A DNA stretch of 64,000 bases, from assembly GCF_002078875.1 (NCBI RefSeq), contig NC_034409.1, positions 104,890,990 through 104,954,989 of the forward strand, given 5' to 3'. Shown piece after piece: positions 12,067-25,751 of the stretch; the first letter of the stretch is position 1; every line of letters starts with the position of its first letter. The position numbers and the translations under genes are program-made. The notes beneath the pieces were generated by a model. The model was not told the origin of the DNA, ran no database searches, and saw only the letters and a program-made list of their open reading frames with translations. Source of the stretch: Numida meleagris (taxonomy: Eukaryota > Chordata > Aves > Galliformes > Numididae).

Positions 12067-13337
12067 TTATCTACTCCTTGGTCTGCTACAAACAAGGGAG
12101 AGCTAGTAAGTGATAATCTGTGGCAGTCTAGGCCATAGCAACTATGATCCAATGCCATTCAAGATTCTGACAGGAACAAGGAACATATGTAACAGAGTAC
12201 AAATCCTGGATTTCACAAGAGGAAAATTCAGTTTATTGAGAGACCCGGTTGGTGGAATCTTAATGAGAGGCAGCTCTAAAGGGCAAAGGAGTTCAGCAAG
12301 CCTGGTCTTTAAAGAACCTCCCTTGCCAAAACAACAGCTCATCATAATTCTTTGTAAAAAGGTTAGATGAACAGGGTGCCTGATTTGGCTAAAACAAAAA
12401 TCTGTGAGTGCAAGAAGAACATACACAAGAGATGGAAGGAAGAACAGGCTACACAGGAGAAATGCAGAAATACTGTCCAGACAAGCAAGGATGATGCTAA
12501 GAAAGCCAACTCTCAACTACATTAGAAACTGGCAAGAAAACTGACAAAAAGAACTTCTGTTGCTACATTTTTAGAATAAACAAGGAAAACGAGGTCTCAT
12601 AGCTGACTGGGGCATACCGATAAAGCCAAGTTGTACAATGTCTTCTTTGACTTGGTCTTCAACAATGAGATCTCCTAGGCCTTTATGCATATGTTTGAGC
12701 AGAAAAGGAAATACAAGCAGTAGAAGTGGACTGATTTCGTAAATCTCTTGATCTCAAGAAATCTTGACTCATTCAAGTCCATGGAAGCATCTGAGGGTGT
12801 TGAGAGAGCTGGCTGATGTCAGTCACATCAAGGTTGCCTTCTATCCTCATGGTCACAGAGATAAGGGGAAGCCCCTGAATGGAATGGGGCAAACGTTGCA
12901 ACCATCTTGTATTCCAGTTTGGCCACCATAGTCTAGATGTGTGTGCTACCAGATGAGTATATAAAGCTGCCTGGATTCTGGGACTGAAAAGTGGTGGTTA
13001 ATGGCTTGTATTCTACTGTAAGCTGGTCACAGCTGCAGTTCTTCAGGAGCTTATCCTGAGATGCATCTGGTTTATTATCTCAATATATTTACTGATGACT
13101 TGTGAGAGAAAATGGCATGCATTTCAATCAAGTTTGCAAACGACACTGAGCTATGAGGATAACTAAGCATTGGAATAGGATGCCCAGAGAGGTTGTGGAA
13201 TACCTCTGCACATGGAGTTTTCAAGACCTGACTAGACTCTGGTCTGACTAGTCTGAATTCACTGTTGATCTTGCTTAAAAGCAGAGGGGTGGAATAGGGA
13301 CCTTCAGGGATCCCTTACATCCTGAATGATTGATTCC
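12067..13337 (+). mobile_element. CR1 LINE remnant, ORF2 to 3' end (continuation)
   Basis: This is the right-hand part of the CR1 interrupted at 11338. Recognisable landmarks in order: gagctagtaagtgataatct (start of the segment before the RT), the ggttggtggaatc region near 12250, agatggaaggaagaacaggc near 12430, agtttgcaaacgacactgag near 13130 (the FADDTKL coding block), gcccagagaggttgtggaat near 13180, and a degraded 3' end (aatgattgattcca) at about 13337. Against full CR1 there is an internal loss around the palm domain (12700-13000 is short and disordered). All frames are broken, so it is inactive. The open frame at 12110-12370 is part of the decayed ORF2. Confidence 0.85.
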
Positions 13338-16300
13338 AGAAAATGTACAGAAACCTGGTAACCTTGGTGTTTCTAACTGCCCTTAAAATGCAGTTGAGAT
13401 CAGTGAGCAACTAGCCACTAGCTACTAATTACAGAATTAGCAGTTTATCCCAAAAGGTGTTCACTAGAATTCCCTATCCTAAATATGATCCTAGAAGCAA
13501 TTTTCATACTCTCTTACTAACCTTAATTAACACCTAACTTTATCCATCCTCCACTTTCCATGCACTATTTTATACGTGATCAGATGCAACACACAGTTCC
13601 CAAATAGATTGACTCACACAGCTGAGACAGGCAGAAGAACACCTAAACTGTTAATCCTCATGACGCTTATTTAAATGATAGGAAACATACTGCTCTGTGC
13701 TGTTATAACTTTGCCTATATCCAGCCGGCAAAATATGTGCCAGAATACACTATTACATGAATGCACTCTTCTGTTCTATTGCAAAAATTCATAGCTTTTT
13801 TCACGTTATAGTGGATTTCCCTGTAGCAACGTTAGTACAGAAAGGACCATTTAGTATCAAACTCTCTTTGAACTCTTTAGATACATTAATATCCTATATT
13901 CCTGTGAAAAAGCATAAGTAATTACAATGTCCCAGACTTGTGGAAAACTAGAAAAGTACTGGAACACTGAAATGATAGTTTATTGTACTTTATAGAAATA
14001 AATATTCCAAAAAAAAAAAAAAAAAAAAAAGATTGTCCTGTATTAGTCCTGGTATTTTCAGCAAGAAATAATCTATTGGTACTATGAATGACATAGACTG
14101 GCAACTTATATATACCATAGTCTTGGAGAGTAATATAGTTCAAACAAACAAAGGAAGATTGTTAGTAGGGCATGTAAGTCATGTGAGCTATTTTTAAGAT
14201 GGATCAGTGCTCTAATCTGGCTCATCATAAATGAATACTGCTGTTGGCAAAAGGGAAGTAAGAGTAAAAAAGCCAGTGGGTAGAAGGGAAGACCAAACCA
14301 CCTCTTCCTTACCAAATATGTGTTTATGCTTGATTTAAATTACCATATTACAACCTCAGAATAATACATGCTTTGCTTGTGGAATCAAGCTTGTTGAACA
14401 GACAGGGTAAAACTACCATTAAATGCTCTTTTTTTTCTGCTCACTGCATTTTTCAGATGCTAATTTTCTTGCTTCTCTATTTTTATACCAGACATTTTAT
14501 AATTAATCCTCCGTATATGTTTATAGGCTTTTTCTCTCAAAAAAAAAAAATGAAAAAGAGAATTTTAAAACACAGTACCATACAGCCAAAGGTGTCAGGA
14601 AACATACCCAAATAAGAAAGAACTCCAAAAAATTGGTTTGCCAACAAAATGCCAGTAAAATTTGAAACCTGGGTTCAGACACACTGGTAATGTTCCAAAA
14701 CTCAAAACTTAAAGAACTTCTTTATTCAGTAAATCAGCTTCTCTGTGAATATCATCAAGACCACAAAGTTACAGTAAAGGAGGGAGTTTCCAAGGGAGAT
14801 GTGAGAAGAGTCTAGGAGTTTAAGCTGTTTCAATTTTTAATTTGAAAAGCAAACACTCCCACCATTTTGAACTTATTTTTCCTTTAAAAATTAACCTTTT
14901 CAATTCATGACCTTTCTGCATTTGAAAAAGCTACCTGAAGGATACTGAAAATTTAACATAGAATAAATGGAAATGAAACTGATTTCATTAAAAAAAATGA
15001 ACTCCGGTGCCAAGATCTAAGACCAGGATAGTTGCTGGAATGCAGTGAAACACATTTATCATAACATTTCAAGAATAGAATCTTCAGAGCAGAATAATAA
15101 GTTACAAATGTATTGACCAAAACCAGACTGAGTCCAAGGTAAAGCACAGTATAGATGCTATAAAAATTTCAAACACACAGATCAATGCAACTTGTTGTTA
15201 TGTCACTTTTATCAGTAGTTTCATCATGTTAAATAAGAGTATACAAGCTAGGTCACTAAGAGGGAAATCTTTAAGTAACCCTATACAGCACAGCAAGAAA
15301 CAGCAGCATTTCAATAAGGTAGTAAATTTGTTTTAAACTAGCAATGCCCTTAATAACTTACAGTGTGAAGAAACTCAAACACTGGGATCTCGGAAGTATC
15401 AAAAGCAACTCTGCATTCATACAACTTTATTTGAAGTCACCTTTCAGATAAAAAAAAAGAGAACTTTTTGCACAGACAGCAACTTAAACTTGGCATTCTA
15501 GCCAAATTCTACTCTGGGTAGTTGCGTTTCCTTACAAAAATTTGGGAAGACAGTCCTTCATTTCCTGTCTTAAATCATACATGGTGTTAAAATAGTTGCC
15601 ATGTTCCATCAGAAAAGTGGATGAAGTTACTACCAAGTAGCCAGTCAGATACTTACAGTTAATGTAGAACAAAAGATGTAGGACATACCGTGCAAATTAA
15701 AGAAAGTATTCAAAAGAATTCCTCTTGAGCAGAAATTACCTGGTTGCCCTCCCCAGATCCTCCCCAGAGGTTTTCAGTGCAAACAGGAAAAAATTAAAAC
15801 ATTCCAGGGAAATTAATTCATTGCTAAATAGCTGTAGAAGACCTACAAAATTGACTATAACACTTAACTTATACATACAAGTTTTCCACTAGTCTTTTAG
15901 TACTAATGGTTTCATCAAAAACAAGGATACTCCAAATCAAAGAAGCAAGTTACATTGAAAGGCTCTAAAAGCATTTGAATTTTCTTCAGTGATTTACCTA
16001 TGCTTCTTTTATTTTATGATTACAACATGTACTATACTCCAAACATAGACTCCAACTTTTTAGAATGGCAAGGTTGCTGTTGTTACAAACCTAGAGATGC
16101 AGTAAATCTCTAATCTTCCTAATTCAGTGCTAGGTGAAAAATATTTTTACTTTTTCTCCTCTTTATAAAGGTATATTCAATAGCATTCAGAAATTAAAAC
16201 AAGAGGTAGCATGCTACTACATAGTTTGATGTTTATTTTGGTCTATAGATAACAGTTAGGTTGGGAGATCTGTCAGTAACTTTAATATTGTTCCTGGAAA

Positions 16301-17530
16301 ATATTTTGACATGAAAAACAACAAAAATTTTAAGCAAATTTCTTAATTAGTGTTGATCTCATTGGCCAAAAACAACAGTCTCAATCTTAAAATTTACATA
16401 TGTCTCTCATCAGTTATTAATTTTTAAGTTGTTATCAGATTATGCTGCTTATATATTTCCTCTTCTATTGAAGGGTAAAAACGATGATTTAGATCAACAC
16501 TATATAAAAATAAGTCATACACCTTTGACCCCAGTATGGATGACTATCAGCTAGTCTAAAATTAATGTGATTTAAAAATATACGTACAACTTCTTGGAAG
16601 TTCTAAACACTTGTTCCTATTTGATTTTTATGATATGCACTATACTACTGTACAATGTATGTTACAAGCATTGCCGTGCAGATGGTAATTTGACACACTA
16701 TTTGGCATTAGATCAAAGCTTCATAATTTTGCTCAGCTGTTACAACCATTATAAAACAACTCTGCCTTCATAAACTGGCAAGTAAAGCATTATCGTATTA
16801 CTTGTGTGTCTTTTTTTCCATTAAGTGCTATGAAATATTAAAACTTCGAAGAAGCTATTACTAGTATGTACAAAACCAATCAAAAGCACCACATTTTTTC
16901 TAAAAATGTCAATAAGCCCAGAATTTAATTGCTAAATTCCCACAGACAAAAATGTCAGATATTTTCCTTCTCCATTAAAAAAAATCTTAGTCCGCATCTA
17001 AAACTTTCTTGAGTAAAATGTAACAGATTAATGCAAACAGAAAAAAATAATGCAAAACTGAAAAGCTAGTGCTTTGTTTAAAGAAAAACTATTCCTGTGA
17101 AAGATAGGTTTTGAGAAATTCTTAGAAGATAGTAATTTAATTCTAAAATTTTAGTTATCATTTGAAATACTCTGTTTAGCTAATAATGTTTAGGATATAA
17201 TTTTCAAATGCTTTATCAGACCTGGCCAAATATTTCCCATATACACAATTTTTCATAGAAAATACAGATTCAGGAAAGCCAGTATTTGCTAAGAAAAGTA
17301 GGAATTAATTTGTCTGAAATTACTTTCTTTCTCCTTTAAGAAAATCTTAACAAATTTTTCAAGTATTTTCATCCTATTCAAATTTGGAAGTTTCTTCAAA
17401 TATATGGAAGTGCTGAAGTTTTGAATCACTTAAACTTTGAAACATACTCATTGATGACACCTTAGATGCACTTTCACATATGTCAGTTTTCCCCTGCAGG
17501 CTCTGGTTCCATTACCAAGTTACCTCTGCA
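13338..17530. other. Unique AT-rich intron sequence
   Basis: No gene or repeat family was recognised. It contains a 22-nt A run at 14009-14030 preceded by AATAAA, and an exon-like 79-bp segment at 15362-15440 with usable minus-strand splice sites but stops in all frames. The minus-strand frames at 13922-14315 and 14953-15147 and the plus-strand frame at 14373-14615 have no recognisable similarity. Confidence 0.6.
14009..14030 (+). repeat. A22 homopolymer downstream of AATAAA
   Basis: Twenty-two A residues follow an AATAAA hexamer (13997-14002) by six bases. This is the arrangement of a retrocopied mRNA 3' end, but no parent gene was recognised upstream, so it may simply be an A-rich microsatellite. 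Confidence 0.8.
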
Positions 17531-18834
17531 ATCACACTTACAGAATCATGGAATGGCTTGGCTTGGAAGGGACCTCAAAGCCCACCTAGATCCAATCCCC
17601 CTGCCATGGGCAGGGCTGCCCCCCACCAGCTCAGGCTGCCCAGGGCCCCATCCAACCTGGCTTTGAGCACCTCCAGGGATGGGGCACCACAGCTTCTCTG
17701 GGCAGCCTGTGCCAGCACCTCACCACACTCTGAGTGAAAAATTTCACCCTAACACATAATCTAAATCTCTCCTCTTATAATTTAAAACTTTTCCCCTTTG
17801 TCTTATCACTATCAGACTGTAAAAAATCTGTCTCCTTTCTGACTGTAAGCTCCTGGAAAACCACAATTATGTCTCCTGGAGCCTTCTCTTCTCCAGGCTG
17901 AACAAGCCCAGTTCCCTCAGACTTTCCTCATAGGAGAGGCGCTCCAGCCCTCTAATCATCTTCATGGCCCTCCTCTGGACTCGCTCGCTCCAACAGCTTC
18001 TTATTACAGAATCATAGAATCTTTAGAGTTGGAAGGGTCCTCTGAAGGTCATCTAGTCCAACTCCCCTGCAGTGAACAGGGACACCACAGCTAGATCAGG
18101 TTGCCCAGGGCCTTATTCAGCCTTGCCTTGAAAGTCTCCAGGTATGGGGCATCAACCACATCTTATGCTGGGGGCCCCAGGGCTGGACAAGGTACTGCAG
18201 ATAGGGCCTCACAAGGGCAGAGCAGAGGCAGAAAATGACCCTACTGGCCACCTCTCTTTTGATGCAACCCAGGACACCGCTGGCATGGTGTCAAACACTC
18301 AGTAAGTCTGTACACATATCTGGGACTGCTTCAGTCCAAGCACAACACATAGCACTTGGCCTTGTTGAACCTCATTAGGTTTATGTGGGAGTACTTCTCA
18401 AGCTTGTCCAGGTCCCATTGGATGGCACCTCTTCCTTCTGTCATATCAACTGCATCACTCAGTTTGGTGTTGTTGGCAAACCTGCTGACGGTGCACACCA
18501 TCCCAGCATCTGTGTCACTGATAAAGATGTTGAAAAGCACCGGTCCCAAGATGGACCCCTGAGCCTCCACCTGGACACAGAGCAGCTGGCTACAACTCTC
18601 TGTTACAATCCAACCAATGGTTTATCCACCAAACAGTTCAGCCTTCAAATCCATCTCTCTCCAATTTAGAGATAAGGATGTGGTATGGGACCATGTTAAA
18701 AGCCTTGCAGAAGTCCAGGTAGACTACATGAATTGTCTTTCCATTGACCACCGATGCTGTCACTCCATCATAGAGATGCATCTTACAAGAGATGCATTTT
18801 GTATTAAGAGTCTGGCCTACTAACCGGAGCAACA
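17531..18834 (-). mobile_element. CR1 LINE (CR1-F-like), RT domain to 3' end
   Basis: The 3' end on the minus strand is at about 17531-17560 (plus-strand reading: acagaatcatggaatggctt). The copy runs to about 18834, covering the reverse-transcriptase region. Minus-strand peptides include [17 protein letters not shown] (RT, consensus YLDFSKAFDTVSHNIL) near 18700 and [16 protein letters not shown], then [13 protein letters not shown], at 18331-18570. The catalytic FADD is here FANN, so the copy is dead. Its LINE sequence is interrupted at 18004-18160 by another CR1 fragment; removing that and one copy of TCTTA restores the usual ccttcttgtgctggg-like reading. The interrupted copy must be the older of the two. 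Confidence 0.92.
18004..18160 (-). mobile_element. Younger CR1 3'-end fragment nested in CR1
   Basis: A 157-bp, strongly 5'-truncated CR1 tail (plus-strand reading acagaatcatagaatcttta, through ggttgcccagggccttattc, to ggcatcaaccaca) sits inside the CR1 at 17531-18834 in the same orientation. It is flanked by TCTTA at 17999-18003 and 18161-18165, a plausible short target-site duplication. Its subfamily differs from the host copy (no 'ccatgggcagggctgcc' block). Confidence 0.88.
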
Positions 18835-21800
18835 AGATGGGGTATCCGAACTAGTACTTTCGCAAGGCACAAGTACTATAGGCACTCCTAATGAACTGTT
18901 AAGTTGACTTGAACTGCAACATTTAACTAGGTTATAAATCCAGAATATTACACTTCAACATCTCTCAATTGATTTTTTCTGCAATTTCTTGCTCCCTGTA
19001 AGAAGAAAGAACTAACAATATTTCAGCTTTCTTCTGATTTCAAGTTGCAGATTGTGTTAAAAATAGTAATCCAGAAAAATTATTCCTTTTTTATGGTGAA
19101 TAAAAAAGGCAATAAACACAATAGCCGAACTCAGTTGGCTCTCTATTCATGCGACTAATAATTAAAACACAAAAAAGCTCTCGCCAAGTACCAGAGACTT
19201 AGACTAGCTGCTCCCTTGTAGTGCCAACAGAAACCACAAAATTTCTAAATTCAGTATTCAGTAAAGCATACAGCACTTTTTCTCATCCAAGAGCCAACAT
19301 CCAAAAACATATAAATAAGGAACAAAAAAGTTCTGTTTCCAAATATGTTGTTAAATATTTTTAAAACCCTTACTATTAGACTGTGCCAACTCGAAGGCAG
19401 CTCCAATAGTTAATTTCATGGGTGATTAAGAATGGATTTCAAAATAAGGAAGTTACTTTATGCTGGCCACAGCATCCTCTGTAGACTCCAGAAACAGTCA
19501 TCATCATGTAGACTTTAACCACAGACTCAACACAAAATGTAGCTGGTATTTAAATCTCAAAACTGTGGATTTTCTTTGTCAGGGCTGGTAGAAGAAAATC
19601 CAAACATACCCTTGTAGCCTCATTATTTCCAATTCTTCCAATGTAAGAGAAGCAGTTACTTCCTAACTCTGTAAATTTCAGAGGAATGCCCACTTTAAGA
19701 CAGTCAAACGCATACAAATACCTGTCATCACAGGAAGTGCATGAAAAGGTAAAGACCTGAACTGAACTGGAGAGAGATCATACACAAGTGTGGACGGCTG
19801 CACAACCCTTCCAAACTGTGCATCTGGATTGTGTGTGCAGCATTAACAGCAGTGGCTAGGGGGCAAGAAACCAAATAGGCCCCCAGGTAAATCTGCACTT
19901 GGATCTTGGCATCTTGCCATTTTTCAGAGCAATGATCACCAGTATTAGCACATAGTGGAAGATGAAGATCAAATATACCAAATATCATCAAAAACACTGC
20001 CAAAAAAAAAATGCCTTTCATTCTTACGTTACCTTAGTAAACTCAGGAACTACTTGTGCAAAGCAACAAACATAACATGTCAAATTCTAGCAGTAAACAG
20101 AGTACTTTAACTTTCTTGTAGGAAAACCAAAGAAAGCTGTAGGATTAATCACTCACTGCCATTTCTCCCTCTTCCCTATCTCTTCCACAGTAAAACTCCG
20201 TTGTAGTATCTCAATATCTAGGATCTCATCCCAAATCCTGTTGTCTGTTACTAGCTTTCATGTGGATCTGCTCCATCACATATAATTCTTGCATTTGTTT
20301 GTCAGACGTAGTCAATACTCACAAAGTAATAATATAAAACTGTTATAAATCATTACTGAATCTCCTGAAAGACCTACCTAATTAACAATTATCAATATAA
20401 CAATTATAAACTAATCTGTGGCTAAGAGAAGAACAACTACAAATACAGCAGAAGTAGAAACATGCCAGTCAATGAAATGTCTTTGTGCTTTAGTTAAAAC
20501 AGTAGCATTACCTGTTGAATCATAAATTCCTATATTAAAAAAAAAAGTAAAAAGCAACTACAATAACAGTATACTGGTATGTCATTCTACATTAAGGAAG
20601 TGATCTTAGCGAACTACTTTTTACTCTCTCTGCTAACCTGAGCTGTGAAGAACAAACTATGCTGAATAACGTTTTAATAAAATTGAGGTCATTATGTCCA
20701 GTCCTACACGAATCTATAAACCATATAAACAAGTGTCATTCACTAAGTTGTCTTTTGGATTTGCCGTAACAAGACTGTCTTATTGAAGTATTTTTCCCTG
20801 TTTTCTGATGATTAGATGCCAACATACAATACCAAGGCAAAGCACTTGGATTTTTGGAAAAGTCAGAGTGATTTCATAAGCCCAAGAAGCTGTAATGCAA
20901 TAGGTAATCCTATTCTGTAAACAATATGGAATTTGGGATAAAATAAGATCTAACAGGACATACATAAGCTGTCTTAAAGCTTGGAAAATTGTTCATAATA
21001 GCGCACTCCATATGGGTTGTAGTTTTAAGAATGGTGTTTAAACACTTCAACGGTGATGCTATGAAGTTAAGTATCTAAAAGAAAAAAGATTACTAAAATA
21101 CAAATAGGTCATTTTTTCCCTTTCTCCACTAACAGAATTTTAACAAGAAACTCTTCACAGAATTAATAAAATTGCAGTTGCAGATTTCCAGTATTTGCAG
21201 CCTTCTGCTCCACCTTTCCTCTTGTCCTACCACGACATCTTTTCACAAGATACTTACTTGAATATTTGATTGAATTCAACCAAAAAAGATTAAGGTGAGA
21301 AAATACTTTTCCTTTTAGGTGTTTCAATCAAAGGGCGTTTTCAACAAGTACTCTAAATAACTGATTTTTCAAAGATGGACACACGGCTAACACAACAAAA
21401 TATTACAATCCAACCTGAATAAAACTAAAATTCAACTTCCAGTTTGCCTTTCTGTCTTTTACAGGGCATCTTCTCTATTGCAACAAATACAAGCTACTCA
21501 TGTTCACTTTTGATACTCTTTTCACTATCTATCAATCAAAGATCCCAAAATTACTCTGTCCCTGTAGGTCTCTTTCTTATACACAACTTGTAAACTCTGG
21601 TTCAGGAACCATCTTTTTTGTGTTTGTATGGCTTCCAGCATTAGACCCATCACTAGGGTTTTGAAATGATTCAAAGAGGGATATTCAAATGGAATTGGAA
21701 TTTTCCTATTGTAGCTTGACAAGGTTACAAGGTCAAAGTAAAACACAAGGTTCAGACAGTGAAAGCAGATCTTTTCTCTCATCTTTGCAGTCCATCCACC

Positions 21801-24800
21801 ACCGGGAAATGATTCTCACAAGCAAAATTCCCACTAGTCATAACAGAACAGACAAACAGAAAGAACTGAACTGTGAGACCAGTAAATTAAGGGACTATCA
21901 CTGAACTATGGCTCCTTATCATGAACATGTTTCTATCATAAACACACAAGTTTTCTGGAATTCTAGTGGCATTTTTGAGTTATATATATTTCAAGACTAA
22001 GCTGTTTCAGGTATCAATTTGCAGAAGCGTTACATTAATTCCATGGATACACATCAAAACTTAAGCAGAGCCTGAAGTTTCCTAACAGGCAAGATATATG
22101 TTAAGTACCCAACTCATGCAGAATATTTTACATACAGACAATCTTATGCAGCAAGAAATGAACATTCATTCCAAAATCAAATGCAGACACAATCAAATAG
22201 ACCTCTGTCAATACATAGAACATAACCCAGCTCTCTGGTGGGGTTTTTTGTTCTACCTTTACACAAACCCTGAAAGCTGAGACATGCAGTGATGCAAGCC
22301 AAACACAACAAAAGCTTAACTCTCAAATCGAAGGCACTATGCATGCATATACAGTATGGTACTAGTTGGAAACTAACAAAAAAGATGAAAAGTTTTTTAG
22401 TTTTTAAATAAAGCCAAATCTTCCTATCTAATGCAGCAACTGAACAGTTGGACACTGTCAAATTACATATGCATACTGCCTGATTATTATTAAATTATGA
22501 ATATAACTATCCATTTTTGAAAAGTTACTGTAATTTTTTTTGAATGCTAAAAATAAAATCCTCCCTCTAAGTAAAATGACTTCCAAAATTATTAAACACA
22601 TTGTCAAGTTCTCAACTGAATTTTTTAAAAATCCCACTGTCATAAAAAATGTATTGGAAGCTTACACAAAATACATCTTTGCTTATTTATTACACTCCAT
22701 CCCTCCTCCAACATGAACATTTATTTTTGTTGCTGAAGAGTTGCTATAAATAAACATTATTTTACTCATTAGCTTTTAGGACACTTCCACAAAGAAAAGA
22801 TGACCGCATTTTAGAAAGAAGACAGTAAAACAAAATATGAGAGCTAGAAACTGCTTTATTTATCTGTCCACTAAGCAAAACTCGCTATAACTTACGTAAT
22901 TCTTTCCAAGTGGAACATCCACTTGTGAGGAGTAAGCCCAAACAAAACTGTTAACATCCTACAGCTATACATAAATGCACACAAAAAATTAACTGATTTC
23001 AGAAACTGAAAAAAGATGCGTTTTCCAGTCAAGAGTATATTATTCCCTTAGCCCTCCCTTTGTTGCCAAGTGCACGTGCACATCAATAAAATCCCACAGA
23101 TCTTTCTTAGCGGAAAATTTTTGATAATACATTAAACATCATTCACTGTAAATTAGCACTTTAAAGAAGCACTATACGATTATAGACATGGCTTCTTATA
23201 TGAACACAAAATCATTTGCATGGCTGACTAACATCTCTGGACTATATTTTAACAGTTTTGGTTGTCTTGCATCTCAGTGAAAACATTATCTGCAAGGCAC
23301 TTTGGCATGAGGCCTCATGAAACGCAGCTGTTCGCATGGCTGCCTTTTTCCCAGACAAACCGAGATTAAGTTTCTATTGCCACAAAGGCTCTGCAGTCCT
23401 TACAAGTATTCTTTTACCCCAGTGCTGGGACTACGTATTGGGCTGTCATATGAGGATGTCACGGGCATGGCACAGTTCAGTTATACAATTTTATATATAC
23501 TCTAATCAAAGAAAGAGAAATAAGAAGCTAAAGATGAAAAACGATCAGTATTAGTCCATACTCGAAGAGAAAAACTTTATGTGACAAAGAGGGGAGTAGT
23601 AATATTGGAATTTTGATTGCAGGCCCCCTCTTGAAGTAGTTTTGAATGATGAAGATGGCATGTAAACCATGGCTAAAATTTTGCTTTAAATCTATTATTA
23701 TTAGATAAAATCAATTTTTTTATTCAGTTCTATTTTGACAGTATGGGATTTTCACATAAACAACATTCATGACTGCCTTTGTAGAATTCAAAGTGAAATC
23801 TTAACTTCTGCGGTTAGATTTCCCCATGTTAGCATGATTTTAATCACCATCTACAGTGTCATAAGATACTTTGGAAAGCTAAATGATAAATATTTGCAAA
23901 GCAGTTCAAAAACAACGGATGATGCTATAAAAGCACAAAAACCATACTAGTTCAATTTCTGAAAAATGATGTATTTACTAACTTTTAGGCACTACTGTTT
24001 TACTACTGAGTGGTACCTGTCCTATGTTAGTAATGGTATGAAGAGCTTTGCACGTTTACCAAAGTCCCACAGGAGTTACTTTAAGGGTGTGCTTTCTTTG
24101 GGCTCTGAACATCTGGATTTCTGCTCTCATTGCACAGGCAGGGAAGGTGTACACTGTGAATACTAGTTCTAATCTCATAGATGACGCAGATCAGTAACAT
24201 GCATTTCTAAAAATCAGAGGCAGTAGCACCATTATCTAAGATGGAGATGCAATTGTCATGTTTATCATACACTCCATAGCTGTCACTTGGGTGTCAGAGA
24301 AACAAATCAAACTGACAATTACGGGGAATGGTTTTATGAAAAGCGTCTAATTCTGCCATGAACAGCCTTCACATTCCAGAAATTTGACATTGTTGCACAC
24401 CTTTTAGCACGTCTATTGCTGATATAATTTGCTTTGTCCTTTATTCTGCTACAACACCGCAGCTTGTTGCTATCACTCACAGTGCACTCTACCTTTGCCT
24501 TAGAGTACAACAAAAGTCTGGCAGCAGTTCTAATCATAAACTAATCTACTGTTACATGCTGAAAAGTACTGCTAAAATGGCTTCAGGGCATTTGTGCCTT
24601 ACAATGTCTAGTTCTAGGCCCCTGTAGAGGTGTCACCTGGACTTTCATTCATAATCCATCTTTACTGAATGTCAAAGCCAACTAGTGTTTCACTAGTCAT
24701 GTAACAGATGAACAGTAAAACCACAGAACTTGTTATTGCAGATAATTCAAGGTGAGGTACACAGAAAACTTTAGAGGTTTCCCTGACTCCTTGAAGTGCT

Positions 24801-25751
24801 ATCAGCATGATATCCAGATCTCACAATCATGCAGTAGAGATCCCAGACCGATTACAGCAACACCTAAGCTAAACTACACATTTTATCACATTAAAGCATA
24901 TACAAACACACAAAAAAATTGTTGACTTCATCGTGCCTTTACACCTTTAAATGTATATAGAGCTGGGTAGATAACTGAATGTTCAATTCTGTTCTTCAAG
25001 CTGAAAAAGCAAAACAGCGAACTTCTATGGCCTCTTTTTTAAAATATGCATTTGATGCTAATCAAGGTTGAAATCATTATTTTGACTTCTTCTGCTTGTA
25101 ATGACACAAATGAGATCAAGCATACCTGCAACTGCTCAACATATTTCAAGTGCATTCCAAGACACACAAACCAGTCCCAACATACTGATGCAAAGAATAT
25201 GTACAATCACTGCAAAAATGTTTAAATCGCACTAGAGTCTGTGAAATTGCAGACGCAACTGAAAAGAAGTTCAAATCTGCAAGAAACTGTAGGATCATTT
25301 CAAGTCTTGAAGTTTTAATTATTTGTGAATCATAGGCATAATAGAGTGCAAAATTCATTTGAAGTCATTACTATTTACTGCACTGCAGAATATTCTATTT
25401 TTACTCTATGAAATAATGGATATATGAGATTACAGAATAGTAGGATTAGGTCCCTGGCTAATTGCCAACAGTGCAACTATTTTCTGCTGATGTAAAATTC
25501 CAGTGCAGTTTCATTTAGACATGGTAGAGGGTATGCCTGGACACATTTCTAGTTAAGGAATACCCTCCTTCATTTTAGAAACATATACATCTCAATCTAC
25601 TTGAAAGAATATACATAGATATTTGCACATCAACATGTTAATTTTTGTAAGCACAGCTTTTGTGAACAGTTCAAAACACGGAGATGCTGTAATTCAGAAA
25701 CTATGAAACAAAGTTCAATGGAAAATATACTGCTTCTACTCATACGAAATC
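18835..25751. other. Unique AT-rich intron sequence, no gene seen
   Basis: About 6.9 kb with no recognisable transposon, RNA gene or HLCS exon. Short open frames on both strands (for example 19728-20021 and 22177-22461, minus) match nothing I know and lack exon-like splice context that I could establish. Scattered short A or T runs only. Confidence 0.6.

Noticed and set aside
12142..12516. 124-codon minus-strand open frame
   Set aside because: Antisense to decayed CR1 ORF2, which is recognisable on the plus strand.
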